Translations under genes and position numbers: made by a program | Shown: piece after piece, positions 37,414-45,979 of the stretch | How the letters are laid out: the number at the start of each line of letters is the position of its first letter | Position numbering within the stretch: position 1 is the first letter of the stretch | Notes under the pieces: generated by a model | The model's database searches: none | Told to the model about the DNA's origin: nothing | The model's input: only the letters and a program-made list of their open reading frames with translations | Assembly: GCF_001936615.1 (NCBI RefSeq) | Contig: NZ_MLBF01000003.1 | Location: forward strand, 1 to 64,000 | Direction of reading: 5' to 3' | Source: Desulfosporosinus metallidurans | Lineage (GTDB): Bacteria > Bacillota > Desulfitobacteriia > Desulfitobacteriales > Desulfitobacteriaceae | DNA: 64,000 nt

Positions 37414-38157
37414 TTACATTTCCATACCCCCATCGACACACACAGTCTGTCCTGTAATGTAGGAAGCCTCCGGGGACACAAGAAAGCGGACCACTTTGGC
37501 AACGTCTTCTGGCTTTCCTATGCGGCCAAGCGGAATACCGCGCAAGATTTCACTTTGGACCCCTTCTGGTAAGGTTTCCGTCATATCCGTGTAAATATAC
37601 CCTGGAGCGACCACATTAACCCGAACTCCACGAGAGGCGAATTCCTTAGCAACGGACTTTGAGAACCCGATCACCCCGGCTTTTGCTGCAGCGTAATTTG
37701 CTTGTCCCGCATTTCCGGAAAGACCCACGACTGAAGAGATATTAACAATAACCCCTGACCGTTGTTTGAGCATTCCTTTGCTCACCGCTTTAGTGCAGAG
37801 AAAAACTCCTTTGAGATTCGTGTCCAAGACAGCATCCCAATCTGTTTCTTTCATGCGAAGCAACAACGTATCCCTGGTGATTCCAGCATTGTTGACGAGA
37901 ATGTTGATCTTTCCATAATGGTCTAAGGTGGTTTGTATTAGGCGCTTGACATCAATTTCTTGGCTCACATCTGCTTGAACGGCCAAACTTTCTCCGCCCG
38001 CTTGGCGAATCAATTCCACGGTTTCCTCAGCTTTATCGGACCGACCTGCATAATTGACGACAACTTTCGCACCCGCTGACGCCAGTTCCAGAGCTATGGA
38101 GCGCCCAATCCCTCGCCCACTTCCCGTAACAATCGCTACGCAATCATTCAGCACCAT
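37414..38157 (-). CDS. fabG: 3-oxoacyl-ACP reductase
   Basis: 247 aa short-chain dehydrogenase, NADPH-dependent. Cofactor motif VTGSGRGIGRSIAL, NNAGITRD, catalytic Ser in VNISSVVG and YAAAKAG (Tyr-x3-Lys), and the TGQTVCVDGGMEM end typical of FabG. It starts one base after the fabD stop. Confidence 0.97.
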   Translation of the reverse strand: MVLNDCVAIVTGSGRGIGRSIALELASAGAKVVVNYAGRSDKAEETVELIRQAGGESLAVQADVSQEIDVKRLIQTTLDHYGKINILVNNAGITRDTLLLRMKETDWDAVLDTNLKGVFLCTKAVSKGMLKQRSGVIVNISSVVGLSGNAGQANYAAAKAGVIGFSKSVAKEFASRGVRVNVVAPGYIYTDMTETLPEGVQSEILRGIPLGRIGKPEDVAKVVRFLVSPEASYITGQTVCVDGGMEM

Positions 38158-38158
38158 T

Positions 38159-39097
38159 TTAACGACTCTCCTTCAAATATGCAAGTGACTTTTCTAAGGA
38201 CCCCTTATCCTCGACGCGGAGGAGATTGACACTAGGGGCAATTTTTTTGACGAGACCTGTCAGGACTTTACCTGGACCGCACTCAATAAATGTATCAACA
38301 CCTGAGTTTATCAAATGTCGGACGGATTGCTCCCAATGGACGGCACCACTAACTTGCTTAACCAACGTACTGACCGTACGTTCCTGAGAAATTACGTCCA
38401 TGGCATCAATGTTCGCAATAACAGGACAACGCGGGATTTGCCAGGGTACCTGCTCTAAAATCGGGCGTAGTTCTTCTCCCACGTGCTCCATTAGGCTAGA
38501 GTGAAATGGCCCGCTTACCAAAAGCGGTATAGCACGTTTTGCTCCCATTCCCTTTACCACCTCTATGGCATAGGCAATGGCCTTCATTTCTCCAGAGATA
38601 ACCACTTGTCCTGGACAATTATAATTTGCCGGAGCGACCACACCCAGTTCTGATGCACGATGGCAAGCCTCTTCCACTTGATCAGCAGAGAGCCCTAGGA
38701 TCGCAGCCATTCCCCCCTCACCTCTCGGAACAGCTGCTTGCATGAGTTCTCCGCGTGCTCTCACGACGCGGAGTGCCTCAGCCAAGTTCAAACTTCCAGC
38801 AGCTACGTGGGCAGAATACTCGCCGAGACTGTGCCCTGCGACATAATCCGGTTCAATCCCCGCCTCTCGAAGATGCCGGCATGCTGCCACACTGACTAAT
38901 AAAATCGCCGGTTGCGTGTTAGCCGTCAGTTGAAGTTCTTCATCAGGCCCCTCCTCCAGTAAGGTGATAAACTTACTCCCTAGGATCTCGCGTGCCGTCT
39001 CGAGCGCGCTCTCTCCACTTGAAGTCAAGAAGAGTTCTTTTCCCATTCCGACATATTGAGACCCTTGGCCCGGGAAAATAAAGGCAAGTTTGCCCAA
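38159..39097 (-). CDS. fabD: malonyl-CoA:ACP transacylase
   Basis: 312 aa. FPGQGSQYVGMGKEL at the start, catalytic S90 in AGHSLGEYSAH, SGPFHSSLM with the catalytic His, and ECGPGKVLTGLVKKI near the end. Supplies malonyl-ACP. Two bases separate it from fabK. Confidence 0.97.
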   Translation of the reverse strand: MGKLAFIFPGQGSQYVGMGKELFLTSSGESALETAREILGSKFITLLEEGPDEELQLTANTQPAILLVSVAACRHLREAGIEPDYVAGHSLGEYSAHVAAGSLNLAEALRVVRARGELMQAAVPRGEGGMAAILGLSADQVEEACHRASELGVVAPANYNCPGQVVISGEMKAIAYAIEVVKGMGAKRAIPLLVSGPFHSSLMEHVGEELRPILEQVPWQIPRCPVIANIDAMDVISQERTVSTLVKQVSGAVHWEQSVRHLINSGVDTFIECGPGKVLTGLVKKIAPSVNLLRVEDKGSLEKSLAYLKESR

Positions 39098-39099
39098 GT

Positions 39100-40056
39100 T
39101 TAGGCCCTCCTTTCCCCAAACCGGGCAGTCAGCCGCTCATATTCCCGTTCTGCGCTTTGCATAATATCCTGAATGATATGTGCCGCAGGTTCTATTCGGG
39201 TTACCGCACCGGCAATTTGTCCAGCCATGATAGAACCATTCTCCACATCTCCATCCACCATGGCTAGGCGTAATTTTCCGACGCCCAGTTTTTCAAGTTC
39301 CTCTGCTGACATTCCTTCTTTTTCATATTGCTCAATATCACGAGTAAAGTGATTATCTAGGCAACGCACGGGATGACCAGTGGAACGACCTGTAATAACA
39401 GTAGCACGGTCTTTGGCTTTGACAATTTTTTCCTTGATAAGGCGGGAAATCGTACATTCTTCCGCGCACATAAAGCGAGTCCCCATCTGTACTCCCTCTG
39501 CTCCAAGGGCTAAAGCCGCCACTAGACCTCGCCCATCTACGATCCCTCCGGCAGCAATGACTGGTATTTTAACAGCATCCACGACCTGCGGAACAAGTGG
39601 GAACGTTCCGATTTCTCCGATATGCCCACCAGACTCCATTCCTTCGGCAATGAGCGCATCAACTCCAGCCTTTTCTAAACGTTTAGCCAACGCAACTGAG
39701 GCAACCACCGGAATCACTTTTGTCCCTAGTTCCTTAAGAAGAGGTACGTATTTTCCAGGATTACCTGCCCCCGTCGTAATCACCGGAACACGTTCCTCCA
39801 GAATGACTTTCATGACGTCGTCCACAAACGGGGACATCAGCATGACATTAACCCCATACGGCTTTTTCGTAATCGCTTTAACCTTATGAATTTCCTGACG
39901 CAACCAGTCCGCAGGGGCATGTCCCGAGCCTATAATGCCTAATCCCCCACTTTCGGAGACCGCGGCAGCCAATTCCCCAGTCGCAACCCAAGCCATGCCT
40001 CCTTGAAAAATCGGGTACTCGATCCCAATGAGTTCGCAAATCCTTGTTTTAATCAT
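39100..40056 (-). CDS. fabK: enoyl-ACP reductase II (FMN-dependent)
   Basis: 318 aa from ATG 40056, which overlaps the fabH stop as ATGA. TIM-barrel flavoenzyme: MIKTRICELIGIEYPIFQGG, GVNVMLMSPFVDDVM, EGMESGGHIG, AAGGIVDGRGLVAALALGAEGVQMGTRF. Reduces the enoyl-ACP in the last elongation step. No FabI is seen here, so this is probably the main enoyl reductase. FabK enzymes are insensitive to triclosan (family knowledge). Confidence 0.93.
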   Translation of the reverse strand: MIKTRICELIGIEYPIFQGGMAWVATGELAAAVSESGGLGIIGSGHAPADWLRQEIHKVKAITKKPYGVNVMLMSPFVDDVMKVILEERVPVITTGAGNPGKYVPLLKELGTKVIPVVASVALAKRLEKAGVDALIAEGMESGGHIGEIGTFPLVPQVVDAVKIPVIAAGGIVDGRGLVAALALGAEGVQMGTRFMCAEECTISRLIKEKIVKAKDRATVITGRSTGHPVRCLDNHFTRDIEQYEKEGMSAEELEKLGVGKLRLAMVDGDVENGSIMAGQIAGAVTRIEPAAHIIQDIMQSAEREYERLTARFGERRA

Positions 40057-41069
40057 ACGGTTATGCCTACTTTCGTCCATTTCAAAACACAAGCTCCCCA
40101 TGTTAGACCTGTACCAAATCCCACCATAACTACAATGTCTCCTTCTGCAATGCGTCCCGCTTTGACAGCCTCATCTAAGGCCACTGGAATGGACGCTGCT
40201 GACATATTTCCATACTTGTCTAAATTAACGACCACCTTATCTGGAGAAATCCCCAAGCGCTTAACCGCTGCATCTACAATTCTGATATTTGCTTGATGGG
40301 GGACAAGAAGATCCACATCCTTTTTACTTAAACCCGCTTTCTCAATGACCTTAAGCGAAGCATCCCCCATAATTCGCACTGCGAATTTAAAGACTTCTTT
40401 ACCCTCCATCTGAATGGTGTGGAGGTTCTTTTCGACTGTTTCAAAACTTGCCGGACATTGGGACCCCCCAGCCGGTTGAGAAAGCAACATACCACCTGAA
40501 CCGTCTGAACCCAATTCAAAACTCAAAAAGCCAGATCCCTCTTCCACTGGTTGCAAAACTGCCGCCCCAGCACCATCACCAAAAAGGATACACGTGGAAC
40601 GATCTTCCCAGTTAAGCACTTTGCTTAGGGTTTCCCCCCCAATAACGAGCACTGTTTTGTACATTCCTGAAGCAATAAACTGACTTGCGGTCGCAACACC
40701 ATAAATAAATCCTGTGCATCCCGCTTCAAGGTCAAAGGCCGCTGCATTTTTTGCTCCTAATCGGTCGGCAACGAGACAGGCTGTCGCAGGAAAGGCATAG
40801 TCTGGCGTTATCGTCGCTACAACAACGAGGTCAACCTCTTCAGGAGCAATTTGAGCATCTTCTAAAGCCCGCAACCCCGCTTGGTAACATAGTTCCGAGA
40901 CGGGCATCTCTTTCGGGGCGATATGACGTTCCCTGATCCCTGTACGCGATCGGATCCATTCATCATTGGTGTCCACAATCTTTTCTATATCGGCATTCGT
41001 TAAAATGTTTTCAGGAACATATGACCCTAGCCCCGCAATTCCCACACTTCGCACACTTCGCATAGTCAT
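40053..41069 (-). CDS. fabH: beta-ketoacyl-ACP synthase III
   Basis: About 338 aa from ATG 41069 (or 41063) behind AAGAGG; a TTG 12 codons upstream overlaps plsX. Starts fatty acid synthesis by condensing acyl-CoA with malonyl-ACP. Triad: Cys near residue 118 in LEAGCTGFIYG, His in LLVPHQANIRI and Asn in KYGNMSAASIP. The substrate Arg patch DEWIRSRTGIRERHI is present. Confidence 0.96.
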   Translation of the reverse strand: MTMRSVRSVGIAGLGSYVPENILTNADIEKIVDTNDEWIRSRTGIRERHIAPKEMPVSELCYQAGLRALEDAQIAPEEVDLVVVATITPDYAFPATACLVADRLGAKNAAAFDLEAGCTGFIYGVATASQFIASGMYKTVLVIGGETLSKVLNWEDRSTCILFGDGAGAAVLQPVEEGSGFLSFELGSDGSGGMLLSQPAGGSQCPASFETVEKNLHTIQMEGKEVFKFAVRIMGDASLKVIEKAGLSKKDVDLLVPHQANIRIVDAAVKRLGISPDKVVVNLDKYGNMSAASIPVALDEAVKAGRIAEGDIVVMVGFGTGLTWGACVLKWTKVGITV

Positions 41070-41101
41070 CTGTCCTCTTTTCTCTTTGTTAAACAACAGA
41101 C

Positions 41102-42085
41102 TCACTTAGGGAGATCTTCCCGTATCTGCTCAATTAATTGGATTTTCATACATTCTTGGGCCACCCGGATCGCATTAAGAATCGCCTTGGCATTCGAACT
41201 GCCATGACAGATAATGCTGATCCCATTGACACCAAGCAAAGGGGCCCCGCCGTACTCGGCATAATCCATCATCTGGGCGATTTCTTTTAAACCTGGTTTC
41301 ACAGCCAGCGCGCCTAGCTTACGAACCATATTTGAAGTAATTTTTTCCTTAATCTGCTGAAACAATACTCCCGCTAGGCCTTCTGCCGTTTTAAGCAATA
41401 TATTTCCGACGAAACCTTCGCAAACGACCACATCAGCACGCCCATAGGGTACATCTCGCCCTTCAACATTCCCAATAAAATTAAGTGGGGCTCCCTTTAG
41501 TAACCCATAAGCTTTCTGGGTCAAGTCATTTCCTTTTCCCTCTTCGCTTCCTACATTGAGAAGACCAATGCGCGGATTTGGAATCCTTAGGATCTTTTCG
41601 GCATAGATGTTGCCCATAAGGGCATATTGACTAAGTTGCTCAGGCGTCGCGTCCATATTAGCACCTACATCGAGAATAAGTTTCCCGCCCTCTGGGGTCG
41701 GAAGAACTGTGGCAATGGCTGGTCGTTCAATTCCCTTAATACGGCCCAAGCCCAAAAGCGCAGAAGCCATTTGTGCTCCGGTGCTTCCCGCGCTCACAAC
41801 GGCATCCGCCTCACCCAGTTTCACCAAGCGGGTTGCAACGACAATCGAGGAATCCTTCTTCTTACGTACAGCATTAGCCGGATGTTCGTCCATAGCAATG
41901 ACTTCAGTCGCTTCATAGAGGGATATGTTCTTTGGTTTCGCGCCTGTAAAAAACGGTAAAATCCGCTCTTTTTGGCCCACTAGAATAAGCTGAACATCGG
42001 GATTTTTTTCTGCAGCTATCAACGTCCCCTTGATTATCTCCTCTGGGGCATGATCGCCACCCATGGCGTCCACTGCAATTCTCAT
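41102..42085 (-). CDS. plsX: phosphate acyltransferase PlsX
   Basis: 327 aa from ATG 42085 (GGAG 9 nt upstream), giving MRIAVDAMGGDHAPEEI. Makes acyl-phosphate from acyl-ACP for phospholipid synthesis. Conserved ASALLGLGRIKGIERPAIA, LDVGANMDATPEQL and GAPLLGVNGISIICHGSS. Lies between fapR and fabH as in Bacillus. Confidence 0.96.
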   Translation of the reverse strand: MRIAVDAMGGDHAPEEIIKGTLIAAEKNPDVQLILVGQKERILPFFTGAKPKNISLYEATEVIAMDEHPANAVRKKKDSSIVVATRLVKLGEADAVVSAGSTGAQMASALLGLGRIKGIERPAIATVLPTPEGGKLILDVGANMDATPEQLSQYALMGNIYAEKILRIPNPRIGLLNVGSEEGKGNDLTQKAYGLLKGAPLNFIGNVEGRDVPYGRADVVVCEGFVGNILLKTAEGLAGVLFQQIKEKITSNMVRKLGALAVKPGLKEIAQMMDYAEYGGAPLLGVNGISIICHGSSNAKAILNAIRVAQECMKIQLIEQIREDLPK

Positions 42086-42109
42086 GTACCTCATCTCCGT
42101 TCCCATTCC

Positions 42110-42685
42110 TCACAAGAGCTCTTCCCTAGCAAAAAGAATCCAAAGTCCCTGGAACACTTCCTCCAAATCAACGTTTACTGATACTTGAACCCAATATTTA
42201 TTGCGAGTTCGCTTGATTACTCTTCCTTCAGCAACGGCAACCTCACCTAACTGAACAGGCCGGATGAATTTCATATCGACACTCCCCGTTAAGGCCATAG
42301 GAGCATCCACTAAGGCAATGGCGAGGGAATTGGCCTGGGCAAAGAGATAATGTCCACGGGCAACTCTGGCCTTGGCTAAAACCATACTCTCCTCAATCCT
42401 CAACTCGGAACGAGCTCTCTCTCCAATGACAAGTTCTCGCAACTCTCCGATCAATTCTTGGTCATCTAACGACTTTAACGCGAAGTACGCATCTTGGGCT
42501 ACTGCCCTGGTTCTCTCCCGCAATTCCGGTATCCCCAGTTCTCCCCGATCTAAACGTATGGTCGAGACACTCACCTTGAACCGCTCTGCTAGTTCCTCAT
42601 CGGTAAAGAACGGATGCTCTGAAAGTGCTTCCTCCAATACTTTGCGGCGTTCTTCTTTAGTATAACGGGCCATCACTATCACCAT
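42110..42685 (-). CDS. fapR: fatty acid and phospholipid regulator FapR
   Basis: 191 aa. N-terminal DeoR-type helix-turn-helix (FFTDEELAERFKVSVSTIRLDR) and a C-terminal hot-dog fold that in the family binds malonyl-CoA (AQANSLAIALVDAPMALTGSVDMKFIRPV). Represses fab genes until malonyl-CoA builds up. It heads the plsX-fabHKDG-acpP run and has its own promoter with an overlapping palindrome of FapR-site size, suggesting autoregulation of the whole operon. Confidence 0.93.
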   Translation of the reverse strand: MVIVMARYTKEERRKVLEEALSEHPFFTDEELAERFKVSVSTIRLDRGELGIPELRERTRAVAQDAYFALKSLDDQELIGELRELVIGERARSELRIEESMVLAKARVARGHYLFAQANSLAIALVDAPMALTGSVDMKFIRPVQLGEVAVAEGRVIKRTRNKYWVQVSVNVDLEEVFQGLWILFAREELL

Positions 42686-42778
42686 TTCTTACCCTGAATT
42701 TATTAACTCTTTGTCCGATGATAAAAACGACACTTTGTGGAGCTCGAACATCGACCCACTCGCATAACGCATCGCGCT

Positions 42779-42795
42779 TTATGACCTGGTCACAA
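42779..42795. promoter_or_regulatory. 17-bp palindrome at the fapR promoter, candidate FapR operator
   Basis: Minus-strand TTGTGACCAGGTCATAA is symmetric except at one pair. It begins on the last base of the -10 box and covers the expected start of transcription. FapR operators in Bacilli are also 17-bp palindromes with an ACC-n-GGT core; 11 of 17 positions agree with the consensus as I remember it. Confidence 0.5.
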
Positions 42796-42823
42796 TTATA
42801 AACCATCATGCTAAGCTTTTCAA
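42795..42823 (-). promoter_or_regulatory. sigma-A promoter for fapR-plsX-fab operon
   Basis: Minus-strand TTGAAA (42818-42823), 17-bp spacer, TATAAT (42795-42800). Near-perfect. It gives a ~100-nt leader before the fapR ATG. Confidence 0.75.
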
Positions 42824-42916
42824 GAAATAACCCTGTCGAAAGCAGAGGGAATACCAGATTTTGGTCTAAAAAGTGGTTAACAACTTTAATGTTTCTTAAT
42901 GGAATAGGATCTAAAA

Positions 42917-42961
42917 CGCAAAAACAAAGAACTCTTTAAAAAAGAGTTCTTTGTTTTTGCG
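42917..42961. terminator. 21-bp perfect hairpin after rpmF
   Basis: Arms 42917-42937 and 42941-42961 pair perfectly with a 3-nt loop. On the minus strand it starts 9 nt past the rpmF stop and is followed by TTTTAG. It is A/T-rich in the stem and longer than a usual terminator. It isolates yceD-rpmF from fapR. Confidence 0.65.
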
Positions 42962-42970
42962 CGCTAAACC

Positions 42971-43150
42971 TTATGATTCCATTGCAATAACGACTTTGGA
43001 ATTATAATACCCACAACTAGGGCATATATAATGCGGCATTTTCGGTTTATGGCATTGGGGGCATTCGATGTGGTTCGGTGCAGTAAGTTTCCACATAGCC
43101 CGACGTTTACGCACTCTTGTTTTTGATTGGCGATGTTGCGGAACACCCAT
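42971..43150 (-). CDS. rpmF: 50S ribosomal protein L32
   Basis: 59 aa, begins MGVPQHRQSKTRVRKRRAMW, the usual L32 start. Four Cys (C30, C33, C43, C46 in CPQC and CPSC) form a zinc ribbon, so this is the zinc-binding form. Preceded by AAAGGGGGTG. It follows yceD, the normal order. Too short to stand out by length alone, but unmistakable in sequence. Confidence 0.96.
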   Translation of the reverse strand: MGVPQHRQSKTRVRKRRAMWKLTAPNHIECPQCHKPKMPHYICPSCGYYNSKVVIAMES

Positions 43151-43178
43151 AATTACACCCCCTTTAGGTTCACTAAAC

Positions 43179-43694
43179 TTAATCAGTCATGAGAGACTGC
43201 CATTTGGCCAGTGCTGATAACCGAGGGTCAATGTCGTCCTCCCCACAATGACAAGGGGTCAGATTTCGATTCGCACCACAGGTCGGACATAGCCCCTGAC
43301 ACTCTGCTGAACAAATAAACTTCATCGGTAAAGCTAACACAATTTGTTCAAAAATTCGTTCGTTGATCTCGACCTCATCTTTGTCCAAAAGGAGTGCTGT
43401 CTCCAATTGATCCTCTGTCGCCAGAGCTCGGAAAACCCATTCATCTTGGTAGGCGAGACTTAATGGATATACGAACCCCTCTAAACAGCGTCCACACACC
43501 ACTTTAAGCTCTGTATCAATGGTTCCATTCACCAGCATTGCTTTACTTGTGTTGTTTACCTGAAGTTGAACGTGTACCGGTGCTTGAAATGAGATGTCCT
43601 CTGTTGCCAAATCGAAGGGAGAAAAATCTTCTACAAGATCAAAATGTACACTTCTACCTTCACTATAACGAACCTGGGCTACATTCACTTTCAT
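43179..43694 (-). CDS. yceD: YceD/DUF177 family 23S rRNA accumulation protein
   Basis: 171 aa from ATG 43694 (GGGGTGG 5 nt upstream). DUF177 features: VVCGRCLEGF in the middle and a C-terminal CSAECQGLCPTCGANRN zinc-like cluster followed by DPRLSALAKWQ. Family members promote 23S rRNA accumulation in E. coli and plants. Always upstream of rpmF. Confidence 0.9.
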   Translation of the reverse strand: MKVNVAQVRYSEGRSVHFDLVEDFSPFDLATEDISFQAPVHVQLQVNNTSKAMLVNGTIDTELKVVCGRCLEGFVYPLSLAYQDEWVFRALATEDQLETALLLDKDEVEINERIFEQIVLALPMKFICSAECQGLCPTCGANRNLTPCHCGEDDIDPRLSALAKWQSLMTD

Positions 43695-43760
43695 ATTAAC
43701 CACCCCAATACACTTACATTATTATAGTTGGGACATTTTTCTTTGTCAAGGGAAACTCAT

Positions 43761-44954
43761 TTACATCGTTAATTCAAGCGTATCTAAAGCAATCATAAGT
43801 TCTTCATTTGTCGGAATAACAAGAACTCGGCAACGTGCATTCGCCTTGGAAACATCCACTTCTTCACCCCGGACCTTGTTTTTCTCTAAATCAAGATCTA
43901 TGCCAAGGAAATCCAGGTTTTTGCAAATATCTGCCCGCATGTTCGAAGCGTTCTCTCCAACTCCCGCTGTAAATATTATGGCATCAAGCCCATTCAATAC
44001 AGCAGCATAAGAGCCAATGAACTGCTTAACGTCATGCGCGAAAATATCCAAGGCCAATTGGGCCCGGAAATTCCCTTGTTTCGCAGCCACTTCAATGTCT
44101 CTAAAGTCGCTGCTTACCCCAGAAACCCCTAAAGCGCCACATTTATTATTTAAAAAGTCATTAGCTTGGTCGCAACTCAAGTTTTCCCTACACATGATAT
44201 ACGTGACGATTGCTGGGTCTAAGGTTCCTGAGCGAGTTCCCATCATTAATCCATCCAACGGGGTAAAGCCCATCGAAGTTTCTATCGATTTTCCCCCACG
44301 AATGGCAGAAATTGAAGCTCCATTCCCTAAGTGACAGCTAATGAGCTTTAATTCTTGTAACGGTTTTTTGAGAAGGACCGCAGCACGCTGACTGACATAT
44401 TTATGGGATGTACCATGAAAACCATATTTCCGAATTCCATATTTTTTATAATATTCATAAGGTAAGCCATAGATATAGCTGGCAGGCTTCATCGTTTGAT
44501 GGAAAGCCGTATCGAAGACTGCCACTTGCGGAGTACCCGGCATCATTTTCTGGCATGCTTTAATTCCAGCAATATTGGGAGGATTGTGCAGTGGAGCTAG
44601 TTCAATACAATCCTTTAGTGCTTTCATAACTTCGTCATCAATGACGACAGATTTCGAGAATTTCTCTCCGCCATGGACGACGCGATGCCCTATGGCATAG
44701 ATCTCACTCAAATCTTGAAGAGCACCATATTCAGGAGACACTAATTCTTTCAGCACAAGTTCAATGGCAGCGACATGATTCGGTATTTCAGTCTTAATGA
44801 CCTCCTTTTTCCCGGAGGTAATACTATGCGTAAGGACAGCACCCGGAAGGCCAATACGTTCTACTAACCCTTTGGCGATTGGATTCTTTGTGTCCATATC
44901 GATCACCTGATATTTTAGTGAAGAACTCCCACAGTTGATAACAAGAATTTTCAT
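43761..44954 (-). CDS. ackA: acetate kinase
   Basis: 397 aa from ATG 44954 behind GAGG. Interconverts acetyl-phosphate and acetate with ATP. Motifs: [70 protein letters not shown] and [10 protein letters not shown]. No pta is adjacent. It has its own promoter and a leader with a strong hairpin. Confidence 0.97.
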   Translation of the reverse strand: MKILVINCGSSSLKYQVIDMDTKNPIAKGLVERIGLPGAVLTHSITSGKKEVIKTEIPNHVAAIELVLKELVSPEYGALQDLSEIYAIGHRVVHGGEKFSKSVVIDDEVMKALKDCIELAPLHNPPNIAGIKACQKMMPGTPQVAVFDTAFHQTMKPASYIYGLPYEYYKKYGIRKYGFHGTSHKYVSQRAAVLLKKPLQELKLISCHLGNGASISAIRGGKSIETSMGFTPLDGLMMGTRSGTLDPAIVTYIMCRENLSCDQANDFLNNKCGALGVSGVSSDFRDIEVAAKQGNFRAQLALDIFAHDVKQFIGSYAAVLNGLDAIIFTAGVGENASNMRADICKNLDFLGIDLDLEKNKVRGEEVDVSKANARCRVLVIPTNEELMIALDTLELTM

Positions 44955-45031
44955 TTCCTCTACCCCTTTTAATTTTTCCACCTGATCCCATGATTCTTTC
45001 TAAATGAAGTAATAACGATAGTCTTCCCAAG

Positions 45032-45070
45032 AACAATAAATTTTACCTTTTTCGAGGTACCATTTATTGT
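45032..45070 (-). promoter_or_regulatory. hairpin in the ackA leader
   Basis: Outer stem ACAATAAAT / ATTTATTGT (9 bp), a two-base internal loop, and inner stem TACCT / AGGTA with a 6-nt loop. It lies between the ackA promoter and start codon. No T-run follows, so it is not a plain terminator; it may stabilise or regulate the mRNA. Confidence 0.45.
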
Positions 45071-45096
45071 CACGAAGATATTATGCATCTTCCGTG

Positions 45097-45124
45097 AGTG
45101 TAGCACAAAATTTCGTTTTTTCAA
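45097..45124 (-). promoter_or_regulatory. promoter for ackA
   Basis: Minus-strand TTGAAA (45119-45124), 16-bp spacer, extended -10 TGCTACACT (TACACT at 45097-45102). It gives a leader of ~135 nt. Confidence 0.55.
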
Positions 45125-45128
45125 CCCC

Positions 45129-45893
45129 TCACGCCATTATTCTCTTAATTTCAGAAGATTTCGCAAACGCGATGCTCCGTCCAAGACGGATCCCTTCTTC
45201 GGCACGATCAAACTGGAAACTTCCAATATGGCCAATGTCTGGCTGAATTAGTAGGTCAGCACCATGGCAATGTGCACGGAACACTTCGTCTTCGAGAATT
45301 TCTATAGACTGAAGTAAGATGTCCATGGCACTGGAAAGTTTAGTCATCAATCCTTTCTTGACATCAACCGCCAATACCTTCTCCGCTCCCATATTCCGAG
45401 CAATATGTACTGGTAAGCGATTCTTAACGGCACCGTCGACCAAGAGACGACCTTGGTAACGATAAGGCTTAAAAAATCCCGGGATAGAAATACTGGCGCG
45501 AACAGCCTGTGCTACACTTCCCTCGCTAAACACAACAAGTTCCCCTGATTCAATATCTGTAGCTACGATTGCTAACGGGATTTTTAAATTTTCAAACGAC
45601 ATGTCTCTGGTTAGCAAGCGGAGGACCTCAAGAATTTTGTCCCCTTTAACTAGACCTTCTTTGGAGACGGCAGGGTCTAGAAGTTTTTTGGCAAACCCCG
45701 GATAAGTCAGCAGTCGTTCAATGCGATATAGATCCAATCCTGCGCACCACAAAGCGCCAAAGATTGCTCCTGCACTGCATCCAACGACAATATCCATTCC
45801 TATTTTCTCTTCTTCCAGTACTTGTAGGACACCAAGATGGGCGAACCCCCGCGCCCCTCCGGCACCCAAAACAAGACCTTTTTTTGGACTCAT
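45129..45893 (-). CDS. patatin-like phospholipase family protein
   Basis: 254 aa from ATG 45893 (GGAGG 9 nt upstream). Ser-Asp dyad hydrolase of the RssA/YchK type: GLVLGAGGARGFAHLGVLQ (oxyanion hole), VVGCSAGAIFG (nucleophile elbow GxSxG) and LVDGAVKNRLP (Asp). Probably an acyl hydrolase at the membrane; substrate unknown. Divergent from ylbJ, which often accompanies such a gene in clostridia. Confidence 0.88.
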   Translation of the reverse strand: MSPKKGLVLGAGGARGFAHLGVLQVLEEEKIGMDIVVGCSAGAIFGALWCAGLDLYRIERLLTYPGFAKKLLDPAVSKEGLVKGDKILEVLRLLTRDMSFENLKIPLAIVATDIESGELVVFSEGSVAQAVRASISIPGFFKPYRYQGRLLVDGAVKNRLPVHIARNMGAEKVLAVDVKKGLMTKLSSAMDILLQSIEILEDEVFRAHCHGADLLIQPDIGHIGSFQFDRAEEGIRLGRSIAFAKSSEIKRIMA

Positions 45894-45979
45894 TACACGT
45901 CTCCTCCTCACCCCAACTTCTAGGGCCTGGCATTCCATCATATAAATTATGAACAAAGGTCTAGGAAGGTGATAGTCCC

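Noticed and set aside
42964..43146. 60-codon minus-strand frame over rpmF
   Set aside because: Out of frame with the clear L32 sequence at 42971-43150, which has the zinc-ribbon Cys and ribosome site.
45894..45979. Sigma-E promoter for ylbJ
   Set aside because: GGCATTCC and CATATAAAT are present but only two bases apart, not the ~14 needed.
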